From an uncultured Acidobacteriia bacterium (GTDB taxonomy: Bacteria; Acidobacteriota; Terriglobia; Bryobacterales; Bryobacteraceae): a stretch of DNA of 64,000 nucleotides. The position numbers and the translations under genes were made by a program. The stretch is from assembly GCA_903907865.1 (NCBI GenBank), contig CAIVPR010000044.1, forward strand, positions 310,001-374,000, written 5' to 3'. The first letter of the stretch is position 1, and each line of letters begins with the position of its first letter. Below the pieces are notes generated by a model, which did no database searches, was not told the DNA's origin, and saw nothing but the letters and a program-made list of their open reading frames with translations. Positions 6,977-15,796 of this stretch are shown piece after piece.

Positions 6977-8383
6977 TCAGCGTACGTCGAAATCGAACGC
7001 GCCGGTTTCCACCTTGCCGGCGCGTTTCATTTGGACGAAGACGCGGTAGGACCCGGGGGTCGGAATGCCGTAGGGGAACGAGACTTCGGGGCCCGGATTC
7101 AGTTGGTGCATGCCCATCATGGCGACCGGGGAGGCGATCTGCTCGCTCGCCATCGAGACCGAGCCCGACGGGTGCACGTGCGCAAACACCGTGCCGTCCT
7201 TCTTGACGAATTCGGCGTGGCCGCCCATGCCCATGTAGGGCTCGAGGTCGGGGACGGGTTTGCCGTCGGGCCCGGCCAACAGGAAGGTGTAGAGCTGGAT
7301 CGCCTTTGGGTGGATGGCAGCGGCGGGATCGCGCTTCCAGACCATCTGGTAGCCGCCACCCAGCGGAAAGACGTCGCCGGACGCTGGCGTAGCCCCGCCG
7401 GAGTCGTCGCCAGACAAAGGCGTCCCGTGGATTGCCGGCAGGGTCGCGTTCCCCACCGCCGTCTCGGCGAAACCGTTCTGGTGCACGATGTCGGCATACA
7501 CGTGGTAGTCTCCCGCCGGGATCGACGGGGCCTCCGCCTCGAAAATGCCGGTGTCCTTTGGCTCGGGGTGGAGGTGGAAGATTTGGTCCATGGCGGGCCA
7601 CCTGACGAGGAACAGGTGCATGGGGTGGCCATGGTCGGGGACGAGGTCGTCCAGCTTGCGTAGGTTGAGCCAGCCGGGGTCCGAGAGGCGGATGTCGAGA
7701 TTTGCGCCGGTAGGGGTGACGGTGACGCCGAGCGGCGTGTACATGCGGCGTTCGAAATTGGCGGCGTCATTGGCCCACCACGCGTTGCCGCCCCAGAGCA
7801 TGGCCAACACCATGCACGCGGTGAACGCCATCCAGCCGATCGACTTGCGATCCCACGGCTGGGCGGGAGCACCCGGAGCGAGCCGGGCCTCGCGCACGGC
7901 GGCCCCGACCATTGCCACCATGCCCACTGAGAGGAAAACCATCATCCCGATGAGGAAGTAGGTGGTGGGCTGGTCCATCGGCTTGCTCTTGACGGCGACG
8001 GCGGGCACAGGCACCGGCAACTCTCCGGTACCCTGAGGGCCGACGACACGCACGTGGACCTCCCAGGAGCCCATCGCCATGAGCCAGAGTTGGCCCTCGA
8101 AGTAGTTGCGGTCGGTGACGGAACGGTCGGCAATGTCGGCGACGGGCGGGTGCTTGGCGGCCTCGCCGGTCATGGGGGTGGGGGTGAGTTCGATACGGGT
8201 GACGTCGCCGGAGAGGACGCGGACCTCGATCCGGGCGATGCCGGGGATAACGTCGGGCGGGCGGATGGCGACGAGAAGCGGGTAAGGACCGGCGCTGCCC
8301 TGGAAGAAGACGTCGGGGCTGCCGACATGGGCTTGGGCGGAAAGGGCGATGGCGAACAGGGCCGGGAGGAGTCTCATCCGCAT
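6977..8383 (-). CDS. His/Met-rich membrane protein, probable copper handling
   Basis: A 468-residue protein from ATG 8383 (a second ATG lies at 8377). Order: signal peptide (LLPALFAIALSAQA), a periplasmic beta domain (about 20-150), two membrane helices (YFLIGMMVFLSVGMVAMVG and IGWMAFTACMVLAMLWGG), then a large periplasmic C-terminal part. The last part is rich in metal-ligand patterns: HGHPMHLFLV, FHLHP, YMGMGGHAEF, HVHPSGSVSM and MMGMHQL. Similar H-x-H and MGMGGHA patterns occur in uncharacterised proteins next to copper systems. I infer copper binding or sensing in the envelope; the exact family name is unknown to me. Confidence 0.6.
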   Translation of the reverse strand: MRMRLLPALFAIALSAQAHVGSPDVFFQGSAGPYPLLVAIRPPDVIPGIARIEVRVLSGDVTRIELTPTPMTGEAAKHPPVADIADRSVTDRNYFEGQLWLMAMGSWEVHVRVVGPQGTGELPVPVPAVAVKSKPMDQPTTYFLIGMMVFLSVGMVAMVGAAVREARLAPGAPAQPWDRKSIGWMAFTACMVLAMLWGGNAWWANDAANFERRMYTPLGVTVTPTGANLDIRLSDPGWLNLRKLDDLVPDHGHPMHLFLVRWPAMDQIFHLHPEPKDTGIFEAEAPSIPAGDYHVYADIVHQNGFAETAVGNATLPAIHGTPLSGDDSGGATPASGDVFPLGGGYQMVWKRDPAAAIHPKAIQLYTFLLAGPDGKPVPDLEPYMGMGGHAEFVKKDGTVFAHVHPSGSVSMASEQIASPVAMMGMHQLNPGPEVSFPYGIPTPGSYRVFVQMKRAGKVETGAFDFDVR

Positions 8384-8466
8384 GGTTTGATTATCGGATG
8401 GCGGGATGGGTAGTCCGAATAAGGCCCTCCAAGAATGTGGAGGCATATGGTGATAACCTTGAGCCG

Positions 8467-9972
8467 ATGCGTCACATCCGTCTCCCGGCCTGCCTACTGA
8501 TGTTGCTCCCCTTTACCCTTATGGCCCAGTCCACCCCCTACTACCCCACCAATGGCTGGCGCGAATCGACGCCGGAAGCGCAAGGGATCGATTCCTCCGT
8601 CCTCGCCAAGATGGTGGACGGCATCACCAAGTCCAAGCTGAACGTCCACAGCATCCTGATCATCCGGCACGGGTACGTGGTTCTGGACTCCTATTTCTAC
8701 CCCTACACCCCCAAAGCCACTCATGACGTGGCGTCGGTCACCAAGAGCATCACCGCCGCCATCACCGGCATCGCCATCGACAAGGGCCTGTTCAAAGTCG
8801 ACCAGCCCGTCCTTTCCTTCTTCCCGGACGAGGCCCCGAAAGATCCCGATCCGCGCACCAAGAAACTGACCGTCGGCGACCTGCTTTCCATGCAAGCCGG
8901 GCTCGACTGCGGCTTCCTCCCCGGTGAACGCGAACTGGAGGACATGCGGCGCGGCAACCAGTGGGCGAAGTTCACCCTGGCGCTGCCCGTGAAGTACGAC
9001 CCCGGCACCAAGTTCGGCTATTGCAGTCCGGGTTACCACGTCCTGTCGTCGATCATTTCGCAAACCGCGCACCAGTCGCTGCTGGAGTTCGGCAAGAAGA
9101 ATCTGTTCGCGCCGCTGGGAATCCACGACGTGGCCTGGCCCTCGGACGACCAAGGACGCACGCACGGCTGGGGCAACAGCCATTTCTATCCGCGCGATTT
9201 CGCCAAGATCGGCTACCTCTACCTCCATGGCGGCAAATGGGACGGCAAGCAGATCGTGTCCGAGCAATGGGTGAAGGATTCCATCACCAAGCGCGCCGAT
9301 CCAGGGCGCGGTCCCGACGGCGGCTACGGCTATGGCTGGTGGCTGGACAAGGTCGGAGGGAACGACGAATTCGGGGGCAACGGACGGGGTGGCCAGCGGG
9401 TGGCCGTCTGGCAGGACAAGGACATGATCGTCGTGGTGACCGGGGCGGGCTATCCGGGGACGGCGGTGGGTCCGCCGATCGCAGGCTCCGTGAAGTCATC
9501 CACTCCGCTGCCGGAGAATCCGGACGCCGTGAAGGAGCTCCGGGAGAAAGTGGCCGAAGCGGCGAAGGCCCCTGCGCCGACGCCGGTTTCCGATCTGCCC
9601 GCCCTGGCGGCGAAGGTCTCGGGGGCGGCTTGGGAGTTTCCCCGCAACGCGTCGCGGATCGACGGCCTGCAATTCACGTTCGACGGCAAGACCGAGGCCA
9701 AGCTGAAGGTGAAGTACCTGGGAACGGAGTTGTCGTTCCCCGTTGGGCTGGACGGCGTGTACCGGCTCGGCCCCTGGGGCCCTCTGGGACTGCTGGCCGG
9801 GGCGACCGGGAAGTGGACTTCGGAGACGGATTTCCTGTTGGATCTGAACTTCGTGTCGAACATCAACCATTACTCGTTCGCCCTTCATTTCGAGGGTGAT
9901 AAAGTACAAGCCGTGATCAACGAGACGTCGGGCCTCGCGCGCAACGTCAAAGTGGAAGGCAAGAAGCTTTAG
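8467..9972 (+). CDS. exported serine hydrolase, beta-lactamase/class C family
   Basis: A 501-residue protein from ATG 8467 with a signal peptide (LPACLLMLLPFTLMAQ). It has the S-x-x-K nucleophile motif in HDVASVTKSI near residue 95. The second motif, normally Y-x-N, appears as FGYCSPGYHVLSS, so the Asn position is altered. GYGYGWW and a GGQRVAVW segment near residue 315 fit the third active-site strand. A C-terminal beta domain of about 150 residues follows. Relatives are esterases, D-aminopeptidases or beta-lactamases; substrate unknown. It heads a three-gene plus-strand operon, with the next gene 10 bases away. Confidence 0.85.
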   Translation: MRHIRLPACLLMLLPFTLMAQSTPYYPTNGWRESTPEAQGIDSSVLAKMVDGITKSKLNVHSILIIRHGYVVLDSYFYPYTPKATHDVASVTKSITAAITGIAIDKGLFKVDQPVLSFFPDEAPKDPDPRTKKLTVGDLLSMQAGLDCGFLPGERELEDMRRGNQWAKFTLALPVKYDPGTKFGYCSPGYHVLSSIISQTAHQSLLEFGKKNLFAPLGIHDVAWPSDDQGRTHGWGNSHFYPRDFAKIGYLYLHGGKWDGKQIVSEQWVKDSITKRADPGRGPDGGYGYGWWLDKVGGNDEFGGNGRGGQRVAVWQDKDMIVVVTGAGYPGTAVGPPIAGSVKSSTPLPENPDAVKELREKVAEAAKAPAPTPVSDLPALAAKVSGAAWEFPRNASRIDGLQFTFDGKTEAKLKVKYLGTELSFPVGLDGVYRLGPWGPLGLLAGATGKWTSETDFLLDLNFVSNINHYSFALHFEGDKVQAVINETSGLARNVKVEGKKL

Positions 9973-9982
9973 GAGGCGTTTT

Positions 9983-10804
9983 ATGGACCGAAGATCGTTC
10001 GTTGGCGGTACCGCCATCGCGCTGGGTTCCGGCATGTTCCGGCTGGCTTTTGGGCAACAAACAAAATCACGAAGGGTGTTGGCGCTCATCGGCGACCGTT
10101 ACCACAATTCGGACTACATCCGGGTCGCCTTGACCAAGATCTACCAGGGCCTGAACGTGACGGTCGACTACACGACCCTCTACGACAAACTTTCTGCGCC
10201 CCTGCTCAAGGACTACGACGTCTTCGTCAGCCTGCGCGACGGCATGATCTGGCCCGAAGGCTATCTCGGCCCGGACGCCTACACCCACTACGAGGCAGGT
10301 CTCGAAAATCCGAAGGACTTCCCCGCCCCGAAGTCCGAGTTCTGGCTCCGCGAGGAACAGGCGCAAGCCGTCAAGGACTTTGTCAACAACGGCGGCGGCT
10401 TCTACTCGGTGCACAACAACAGCCACGTCTCGGTCACGTCGAAAACCTACCGCGAGGTGATGGGTGGCGCGTATCTGGGACATCCCACCCTGCGCCCGTT
10501 CAAAGTGAAGGTGGTCAACTCCAACCACCCCATCACCAAGGGCGTGAAGGACTTCTTCGTCAACGACGAACAGCACTACGTCGAGTACGACAAGGACAAG
10601 AAATACCAGTTGCTGGAAGCGGAAAACGTCGACGGCCTGACCTTCGACAAATACGGCACCACGTCGGTGGCGGGCTGGGCGTACGACTACGGCAAAGGGC
10701 GCGTCGTGTTTACATCCATCGGGCACACCATCCACGCGCTGTGGAATCCGGAATACGTGAAGTTGCAGAAGCAGGCCATGCGCTGGCTGCTCAAGGAGAT
10801 TTAA
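9983..10804 (+). CDS. ThuA-like domain protein, Tat-exported
   Basis: A 273-residue protein with a twin-arginine N-terminus (MDRRSFVGGTAIALGSG) and a ThuA fold, a glutamine-amidotransferase-like domain without the catalytic Cys. Visible features are RVLALIGDRYHNSDY, VFVSLRDGMIWP, NNGGGFYSVHNNS in place of the usual G-G-G-x-V-x-x-H, and GRVVFTSIGHTIHALW near the end. The ribosome-binding site AGGAGG lies just upstream, overlapping the previous stop. ThuA proteins are linked to sugar metabolism such as trehalose and keto-sugars. Its neighbours, a serine hydrolase and an enolase-superfamily dehydratase, support carbohydrate use. Confidence 0.85.
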   Translation: MDRRSFVGGTAIALGSGMFRLAFGQQTKSRRVLALIGDRYHNSDYIRVALTKIYQGLNVTVDYTTLYDKLSAPLLKDYDVFVSLRDGMIWPEGYLGPDAYTHYEAGLENPKDFPAPKSEFWLREEQAQAVKDFVNNGGGFYSVHNNSHVSVTSKTYREVMGGAYLGHPTLRPFKVKVVNSNHPITKGVKDFFVNDEQHYVEYDKDKKYQLLEAENVDGLTFDKYGTTSVAGWAYDYGKGRVVFTSIGHTIHALWNPEYVKLQKQAMRWLLKEI

Positions 10805-10807
10805 CAG

Positions 10808-12046
10808 ATGAACCGACGCTCATTCCTGAAAGCCGCCGCCATCGCCGGTGCCGGGGCACTGGCACGTTTTCCATTGGCGCAAGCCGCACTGCCGAAGATG
10901 AAGATCACCCGGGTGCGGGCCTACGCGCCGCAGAACCCGAATCCTCTGTTCAACCAGGCGGATACCGTGGTCACCATCGAGACCGACGCCGGGATCACGG
11001 GCATCGGCGAAGGCGGGTTCACGGACACCATCCGTCAATGCGCGGGGCGGCTGATCGGGCAGGATCCGCAGCACATCGAGCGGCTTTGGCAGGACATGCA
11101 GCGCTCGTTCTTCTACCCGCCGGGACGCGAAAAGACGCACGCGCAGGGGGCTCTCGATTTGGCGCTGTGGGACATCCGGGGCAAGGCGCTCGGATTGCCG
11201 GTGCACCAGATTCTAGGCGGCATGACGCGCAACCACTGCGAATGCTACAACACGGGCGGTGCGGTGCCGGGGATCAAGCCCGGCATGCCTTTGAAAGAAC
11301 GCGCAGCCGCAACCGTTGCCGCCGGCTTCCGCGCCTTCCGCATGGGTGCCGCCGATACCCCTGCCAACACCACTTTCAATACCCGAGTCAAGGTCAACGA
11401 ACTCTACGAGCAGTGCGTCCAAGCGCGCGAAGGCGTCGGCAAGAACGGCGATTTCTGCATCGACTTCCACCAGCGCTTCGACCTCTCGGACGCCATCCGC
11501 GGTGCCAACCTGATCGAGCCCCTGGCCCCCCTGTTTGTCGAGGATCCGGTCCGAGCCGAGGCCTTCAATGACGACCTGCCCAGGCTGCGGAAGATGGTCA
11601 AGGTGCCAATCGCCGCTGGCGAGGAGTGGGGCAACCGCTGGGATTTCAACAAGTTGGTGGAGGACCACGACATCGACTGGGTGCGCGCCACGCTGCCCAA
11701 CGTCGGAGGCATCACCGAGATGATGAAGATCGCGGCGATCTGCGAGACCCATTTCGTCGGCATCATCCCGCACTTCACCGGGCCGATTGCCACGGCGGCA
11801 CTGGTGAATTCGCTTGGGACGTTCTCCGGGCCGCTGCTGATGGAATATGGCTTCTCGGGCCGCTCGATCCCCCACCTGCCCCTATTCGCCGACTACAAGG
11901 ACGGCAAGCTCTGGCCCAACGACCGGCCAGGACTCGGCGTGCAGCTCGACATGTCCAAGCTGACGCAGTTGCTGGAAGTGACAAAGTACGACACGAATCG
12001 GGCCCAGACGTATTTCAGGCCGGACGGATCGATCACGAACTGGTAG
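10808..12046 (+). CDS. mandelate racemase/galactonate dehydratase-like enolase-superfamily enzyme
   Basis: A 412-residue protein, 3 bases after the ThuA gene, with a Tat-type signal (MNRRSFLKAAAIAGAG). The N-terminal capping domain runs to about residue 130. The barrel shows the metal-ligand series DFHQRFD, PLFVEDPV and PIAAGEEWGN, and a late HFTGPIATAAL where galactonate-type dehydratases carry the general-base His. It probably dehydrates or epimerises a sugar acid after export, which is unusual because most relatives are cytoplasmic. The last 14 bases overlap the convergent CCA gene. Confidence 0.87.
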   Translation: MNRRSFLKAAAIAGAGALARFPLAQAALPKMKITRVRAYAPQNPNPLFNQADTVVTIETDAGITGIGEGGFTDTIRQCAGRLIGQDPQHIERLWQDMQRSFFYPPGREKTHAQGALDLALWDIRGKALGLPVHQILGGMTRNHCECYNTGGAVPGIKPGMPLKERAAATVAAGFRAFRMGAADTPANTTFNTRVKVNELYEQCVQAREGVGKNGDFCIDFHQRFDLSDAIRGANLIEPLAPLFVEDPVRAEAFNDDLPRLRKMVKVPIAAGEEWGNRWDFNKLVEDHDIDWVRATLPNVGGITEMMKIAAICETHFVGIIPHFTGPIATAALVNSLGTFSGPLLMEYGFSGRSIPHLPLFADYKDGKLWPNDRPGLGVQLDMSKLTQLLEVTKYDTNRAQTYFRPDGSITNW

Positions 12047-13394
12047 GGTGAGGGCGGGAAAGCTTCTCAAGCGCAACCGCCAACGCCTCTTCCTTGCTGG
12101 AAACCCGGCCCTCCAGTTGGGCGTCTTCGACCGCCGTCAACGCCGCTGAAAACGCCGGGCCGGGCTTGAAACCGGCGGCGATTAGGTCCGCACCGGTGAT
12201 CAGGCGGGTGGGGTGGAGTTCCTCGGGTTCCAACGAGGCCAGCTTTTCGCGGCAGAAATCGTAGTTGTCGAGGGCCCCGTGGCTCGACAGGCAGTCGAGG
12301 CGGTGCAGCGCGAGGTGTTCGTCGAAGGCTGGAAGCCGCAGGAAGCGCTTCAAGCGGCTGACGCGCATTTTCGGAGCGTCGCGGAACTTCATGTGGTTGG
12401 CGATCAGCGCCTCCGCCGCGTCGATGGTCTTGTTGGGGAACTTGAGCCGCTCCATGAGCGCCCGTCCAATCTCCATGCCCTTGTCGACGTGGCCGTCGAA
12501 ACGGATGCGGTCGGCAATGCGGAACGTTGCGGGCTTGCCGACGTCGTGAAGTAGGACACCCAGCGCCAGCTCCAACGAGACTCCGGCGGGCAGGCCCTCC
12601 AACATGATCATGGTGTGGATCCAGACGTCGCCTTCGGGATGAAACTCGGGCGGCTGCTCCACACCCTGGAGGGCGACGATCTCCGGCAGGATCTCCTTCA
12701 GCAGGCCGGAGTCGTTGAGCAGGCTGAATCCGGTCCGCGCGCCGCCCTCGGTGAGGATCCGTGAGATCTCGTCGCGAACCCGTTCGATGGAGACGCCCCG
12801 GACCGCCGGAGCGAGGCGACGCATCGCGTCGAAGGTTGCCGGGTCGATGGCAAATCCCAGCCGCGCCGCGAAACGCACGGCGCGCAGGAGGCGCAGATGG
12901 TCCTCGCGGAAGCGCAGTTCGGGATCGCCGATGGCGCGGACGATACACGACGCGAGGTCGGCGCGGCCCCCGACGAAGTCGAGAACTTCGCCCGAATCGG
13001 GGTCCAGAAAGAGCGCGTTGATGGTGAAATCCCGGCGGAGGGCGTCGGCACGTGGGTCGGACTCGAACCGCACCTCCTCGGGATGGCGACCGTCGGAATA
13101 GCCGAGGTCGCTGCGGAAGGTGGCCACTTCGACCGATTCCCCGCTCTCGTGCACCCCAGCATCATGAACAATGACGACGCCGAAATGCGCGCCGACCTTC
13201 TCGGCTCGGGGAAAAAGGCGTAGCAGGTCGTCTGGCCGGGCGGATGTCGCGACATCGAAGTCCTTCGGCTCGCGGCCCAGAAGCAGGTCGCGGACGCAGC
13301 CGCCGACGAGGTACGCGACATGGCCCGCCGCCCGCAGACGCCCTACGATACTCCGTGCGAGGTTAGTGGCCGCCAAGGTTGAAAATCCAGCCAT
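12033..13394 (-). CDS. cca: CCA tRNA nucleotidyltransferase/poly(A) polymerase family
   Basis: A 453-residue enzyme of the class II nucleotidyltransferase family that adds or repairs the tRNA 3' CCA. The head domain has LVGGCVRDLLLGREPKDFDV with GG at residues 31-32 and catalytic D45 and D47. RRDFTINALF and the REDHLRLLRAVRFAARLGF helix follow. An HD phosphohydrolase motif, LLHDVGKP, sits in the C-terminal half. Family members without experiments cannot be split into CCA-adding and poly(A) enzymes by eye. Its ATG overlaps the end of the DUF3667-like gene by 32 bases, so it is the last gene of a long co-translated unit. Confidence 0.9.
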   Translation of the reverse strand: MAGFSTLAATNLARSIVGRLRAAGHVAYLVGGCVRDLLLGREPKDFDVATSARPDDLLRLFPRAEKVGAHFGVVIVHDAGVHESGESVEVATFRSDLGYSDGRHPEEVRFESDPRADALRRDFTINALFLDPDSGEVLDFVGGRADLASCIVRAIGDPELRFREDHLRLLRAVRFAARLGFAIDPATFDAMRRLAPAVRGVSIERVRDEISRILTEGGARTGFSLLNDSGLLKEILPEIVALQGVEQPPEFHPEGDVWIHTMIMLEGLPAGVSLELALGVLLHDVGKPATFRIADRIRFDGHVDKGMEIGRALMERLKFPNKTIDAAEALIANHMKFRDAPKMRVSRLKRFLRLPAFDEHLALHRLDCLSSHGALDNYDFCREKLASLEPEELHPTRLITGADLIAAGFKPGPAFSAALTAVEDAQLEGRVSSKEEALAVALEKLSRPHPTSS

Positions 13395-14268
13395 GTTCCA
13401 CCATTACCGCCGCAGTAAATGCCAGCACCAGTTCGATCAGTGACAACCACACAATCAGCAGCACGGACTCGAATGTGGTCCGTTTCCAGCCATGCCCATA
13501 TAGTCGGCGCACCGACAGAAACATGTAAACCGCCACCAGAAAAGCGGCTGGCACCTTCAGAAGTTCGACTCGGCCGCCGACGGCGGCCATAACGTACCAG
13601 AAGCTGTAGGTGTGGAACGAGGCGACAAGCTGATTGACAATGAACGGCTGCCTGCGGCGGAACAACAGCCAGACACCGAGCGTGTAAAAGAGCACCGAGA
13701 AGTAGCGGATGCTCGAATAGGCCGTGCGGAAATTGTTGGCAAACTCATGCCGCTCGTGCTCCGCCACGGGCACAAGGTCCTTGCGGTTCCGTGGTGCCGT
13801 GCCCTGGGTGTTGATTTCCACGTCGCGCTTGCCCTTCGCGTCCTCGTAGACCCCCACTTGGAAGTTCATGGGGCCCACTTTGTCATGTACGATGAGCAAA
13901 TTCAGAGCCACCACGATGAGGAAAATCCGCAGTGGGCGGATCCAAGGGGTAATCCGGCCTTTCCAATACTCCTGGGTGAGGAGGCCTGGTTGGAAAAGCA
14001 ATGCCTTGAGGGTGCGGAAGATTTTGCCATCGACATGTACGAACTCATGGACCAGTTCGTGGCCGAAGTGTGCGATGGTCGGGTGGCGTCCCTCGTGCGC
14101 GGCTTGGCCACAGCTGGAACAGTATTCGCCATGCAGAGGAGTGCCACAGTTCAGGCATTCCAGCGGCGCGTCCGTTGAAAGTTCGTGTGGCGTTTCGTGC
14201 GACATCGGGGCGTTCTCCCCATGGTAATGCAGACCAGCCCCGGTTTCTCCCGGCAGGTTGGATGTCAC
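13363..14268 (-). CDS. DUF3667-like zinc-ribbon membrane protein
   Basis: A 301-residue protein. The N-terminus has a zinc ribbon, CLNCGTPLHGEYCSSCGQ, then a conserved-looking FLIVVALNLL helix after EYWKGRITPWIRPLRIF, and further membrane segments (FSVLFYTLGVWLLF, FLVAVYMFLSVR and LLIVWLSLIELVLAFTAAVMV). This architecture matches DUF3667 proteins of unknown role. The start is GTG 14268, overlapping the TGA of the upstream gene as GTGA, a translational-coupling arrangement; ATG 14205 is an alternative. It shares an operon with pdxST and cca, which gives no clear functional clue. Confidence 0.75.
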   Translation of the reverse strand: MTSNLPGETGAGLHYHGENAPMSHETPHELSTDAPLECLNCGTPLHGEYCSSCGQAAHEGRHPTIAHFGHELVHEFVHVDGKIFRTLKALLFQPGLLTQEYWKGRITPWIRPLRIFLIVVALNLLIVHDKVGPMNFQVGVYEDAKGKRDVEINTQGTAPRNRKDLVPVAEHERHEFANNFRTAYSSIRYFSVLFYTLGVWLLFRRRQPFIVNQLVASFHTYSFWYVMAAVGGRVELLKVPAAFLVAVYMFLSVRRLYGHGWKRTTFESVLLIVWLSLIELVLAFTAAVMVEHGWIFNLGGH

Positions 14269-15371
14269 CGGGCCGCGGACTGGTTCAGCAGGCGGACGGC
14301 GAGCGAGCGGGAAAGATTCAGCAGGAACTTTGCGGCCAACTCAGCGTGGCTGGCCAACAACTTCTGCAGGTTTCTCTCATCCAGCACTACAAGCCGGACC
14401 CGTTCGCCCTTGGCGAAGACATCGGCAGTGCGCTTGGTGTCAAGAAGGAGCGCGAACTCCCCGAACATCTCGCCGGCACCGAGCCGGGCCACCAAGGCAC
14501 CATTGGACCGGACGTCCACTGCGCCCTCCAGAATGACGTATGCCGAGCGGGTTCCCTGACCCTTGACGACAATCTGATGGCCGTCCGCGCACTCCAAGAC
14601 TTGGCTGCGGTTGAGGAAGGCGGTCATCTCTTCCTCGGAAAAGCCTTCGAAGGCTCCCGTGTTCTGACGGGGCTGTCCAAGAAACCCGACCGCCTCCATC
14701 CAAGCCGCACGCTCCAAGTCTCCCATGCTGGTGACGGGAGCGTTGTCAGGCAGCAACTTCACGATGGACACGGTCAACACCGGGTCGTCTATCCCCTTGG
14801 AGTAACGGATGATCGGGGACCGGATGGACCGCAAATGCGCCACGTCCGGCACCACGAACACCAGAGGCACCATGATGCCGAAGCCTGCCTGCTCGAACAC
14901 CGGGGCGTAGGGACGGAAGCCGACGGACTCGTAGAGATTCACCAAGTGCGGCTGGCAATCGCAAAACAGCAATTGGAGACCGAGTTGGAACTGGTACTTC
15001 GCGGACTCCGCGATCAGCTTCATCGGGACAGCGGAACCACGATACTCCGGCTTCACCAGGAACCGGATCATGATAGACATGCGGTCCCGTGGCACTACGG
15101 GTACGAAGCGCTCTATCTCGAAACCGTGTTCGAAATGCTCGGGAAACCGATCCGACGTGCCGATCAGCATCGCCAAAGTGCCGACCACTTCGCCGTCCAC
15201 CTCGGCGCACAGAACTTTGGAACGGAGGATGGCCTCGTCGCACAGGATGCCCCGCTCGTGGTCGGCGTTCTCCCGCATGGTGCCCATCTCCAGGCAGAAC
15301 ACTTGGTAGGCGAGCCGGTAGCAGGCTTGGAGCTGCTCCTCGTTGGCCAACGAAACGATGATGTCGGACAT
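14265..15371 (-). CDS. GNAT/LuxI-like acyltransferase fused to a C-terminal cyclic-nucleotide-binding domain
   Basis: A 368-residue two-domain protein. Residues 1-200 look like the N-acyl amino acid synthase/LuxI branch of the GNAT fold: RLAYQVFCLEMG at the start, SKVLCAEVDGEVVGTLAML in the middle and the acyl-CoA motif RFLVKPEYRGSAVPMKLI. Residues about 235-360 are a cNMP-binding domain with GEMFGEFALLLDTKRTADVFA, close to the GE(L/F)AL-x(n)-RTA phosphate-binding cassette of CRP and PKA. I infer a cAMP- or cGMP-controlled acyltransferase. Mycobacterial Pat is cAMP-gated but has the opposite domain order. Substrate unknown. Confidence 0.82.
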   Translation of the reverse strand: MSDIIVSLANEEQLQACYRLAYQVFCLEMGTMRENADHERGILCDEAILRSKVLCAEVDGEVVGTLAMLIGTSDRFPEHFEHGFEIERFVPVVPRDRMSIMIRFLVKPEYRGSAVPMKLIAESAKYQFQLGLQLLFCDCQPHLVNLYESVGFRPYAPVFEQAGFGIMVPLVFVVPDVAHLRSIRSPIIRYSKGIDDPVLTVSIVKLLPDNAPVTSMGDLERAAWMEAVGFLGQPRQNTGAFEGFSEEEMTAFLNRSQVLECADGHQIVVKGQGTRSAYVILEGAVDVRSNGALVARLGAGEMFGEFALLLDTKRTADVFAKGERVRLVVLDERNLQKLLASHAELAAKFLLNLSRSLAVRLLNQSAAR

Positions 15372-15401
15372 GGTATTCAGGATACCCAGGCTGGAGGCTG
15401 C

Positions 15402-15791
15402 TTACTGTTGTTCCCGCCGCAGCCGCAACACCAACTGCATCACCTTCTGCTCAATCTCCCCCCGCACGCGTCGGTAGACTGCCGCCGATTTCTGATACGG
15501 ATCCTCCACCTTCCAATCAATCAACTCCTTCGGCGGCTTCCCCGGCAGTCGGTACCCCGACATGTTCACAACGATGTCGTACCGCGCCACCTGCAACGGC
15601 TGGTACCACATCGGTACATGTTGCGAGATGTCGATCCCGGCCTCGTCCATGATGAAGACGGTCTCCGGGATCACGACGTCGACCGGCGATAGTCCCGCGC
15701 TGGTGGCGCGCAGGACGTCGCTGCCGTAATGCTTCGCGAAGCCCTCGGCCATCGGGCTCCGGCACGTGTTTCCGATACACACGAAAAGCAC
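15402..15791 (-). CDS. low-molecular-weight protein-tyrosine phosphatase/arsenate reductase-type protein
   Basis: A 129-residue protein with the phosphate loop VCIGNTCRS (C5, N8, R11) immediately after the start and the general acid D97 in EDPY, the hallmarks of low-molecular-weight phosphatases. The loop and the DP motif favour phosphatase over ArsC, but arsenate reductases of this fold look alike. The start is GTG 15791, only 5 bases after the pdxT stop, which suggests coupled translation. It stands between pdxT and the acyltransferase gene. Confidence 0.87.
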   Translation of the reverse strand: MLFVCIGNTCRSPMAEGFAKHYGSDVLRATSAGLSPVDVVIPETVFIMDEAGIDISQHVPMWYQPLQVARYDIVVNMSGYRLPGKPPKELIDWKVEDPYQKSAAVYRRVRGEIEQKVMQLVLRLRREQQ

Positions 15792-15796
15792 GTTCT

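Noticed and set aside
14070-15692. Plus-strand open frame of 540 codons
   Set aside because: It runs antisense through three recognisable minus-strand genes and has no protein-like character.
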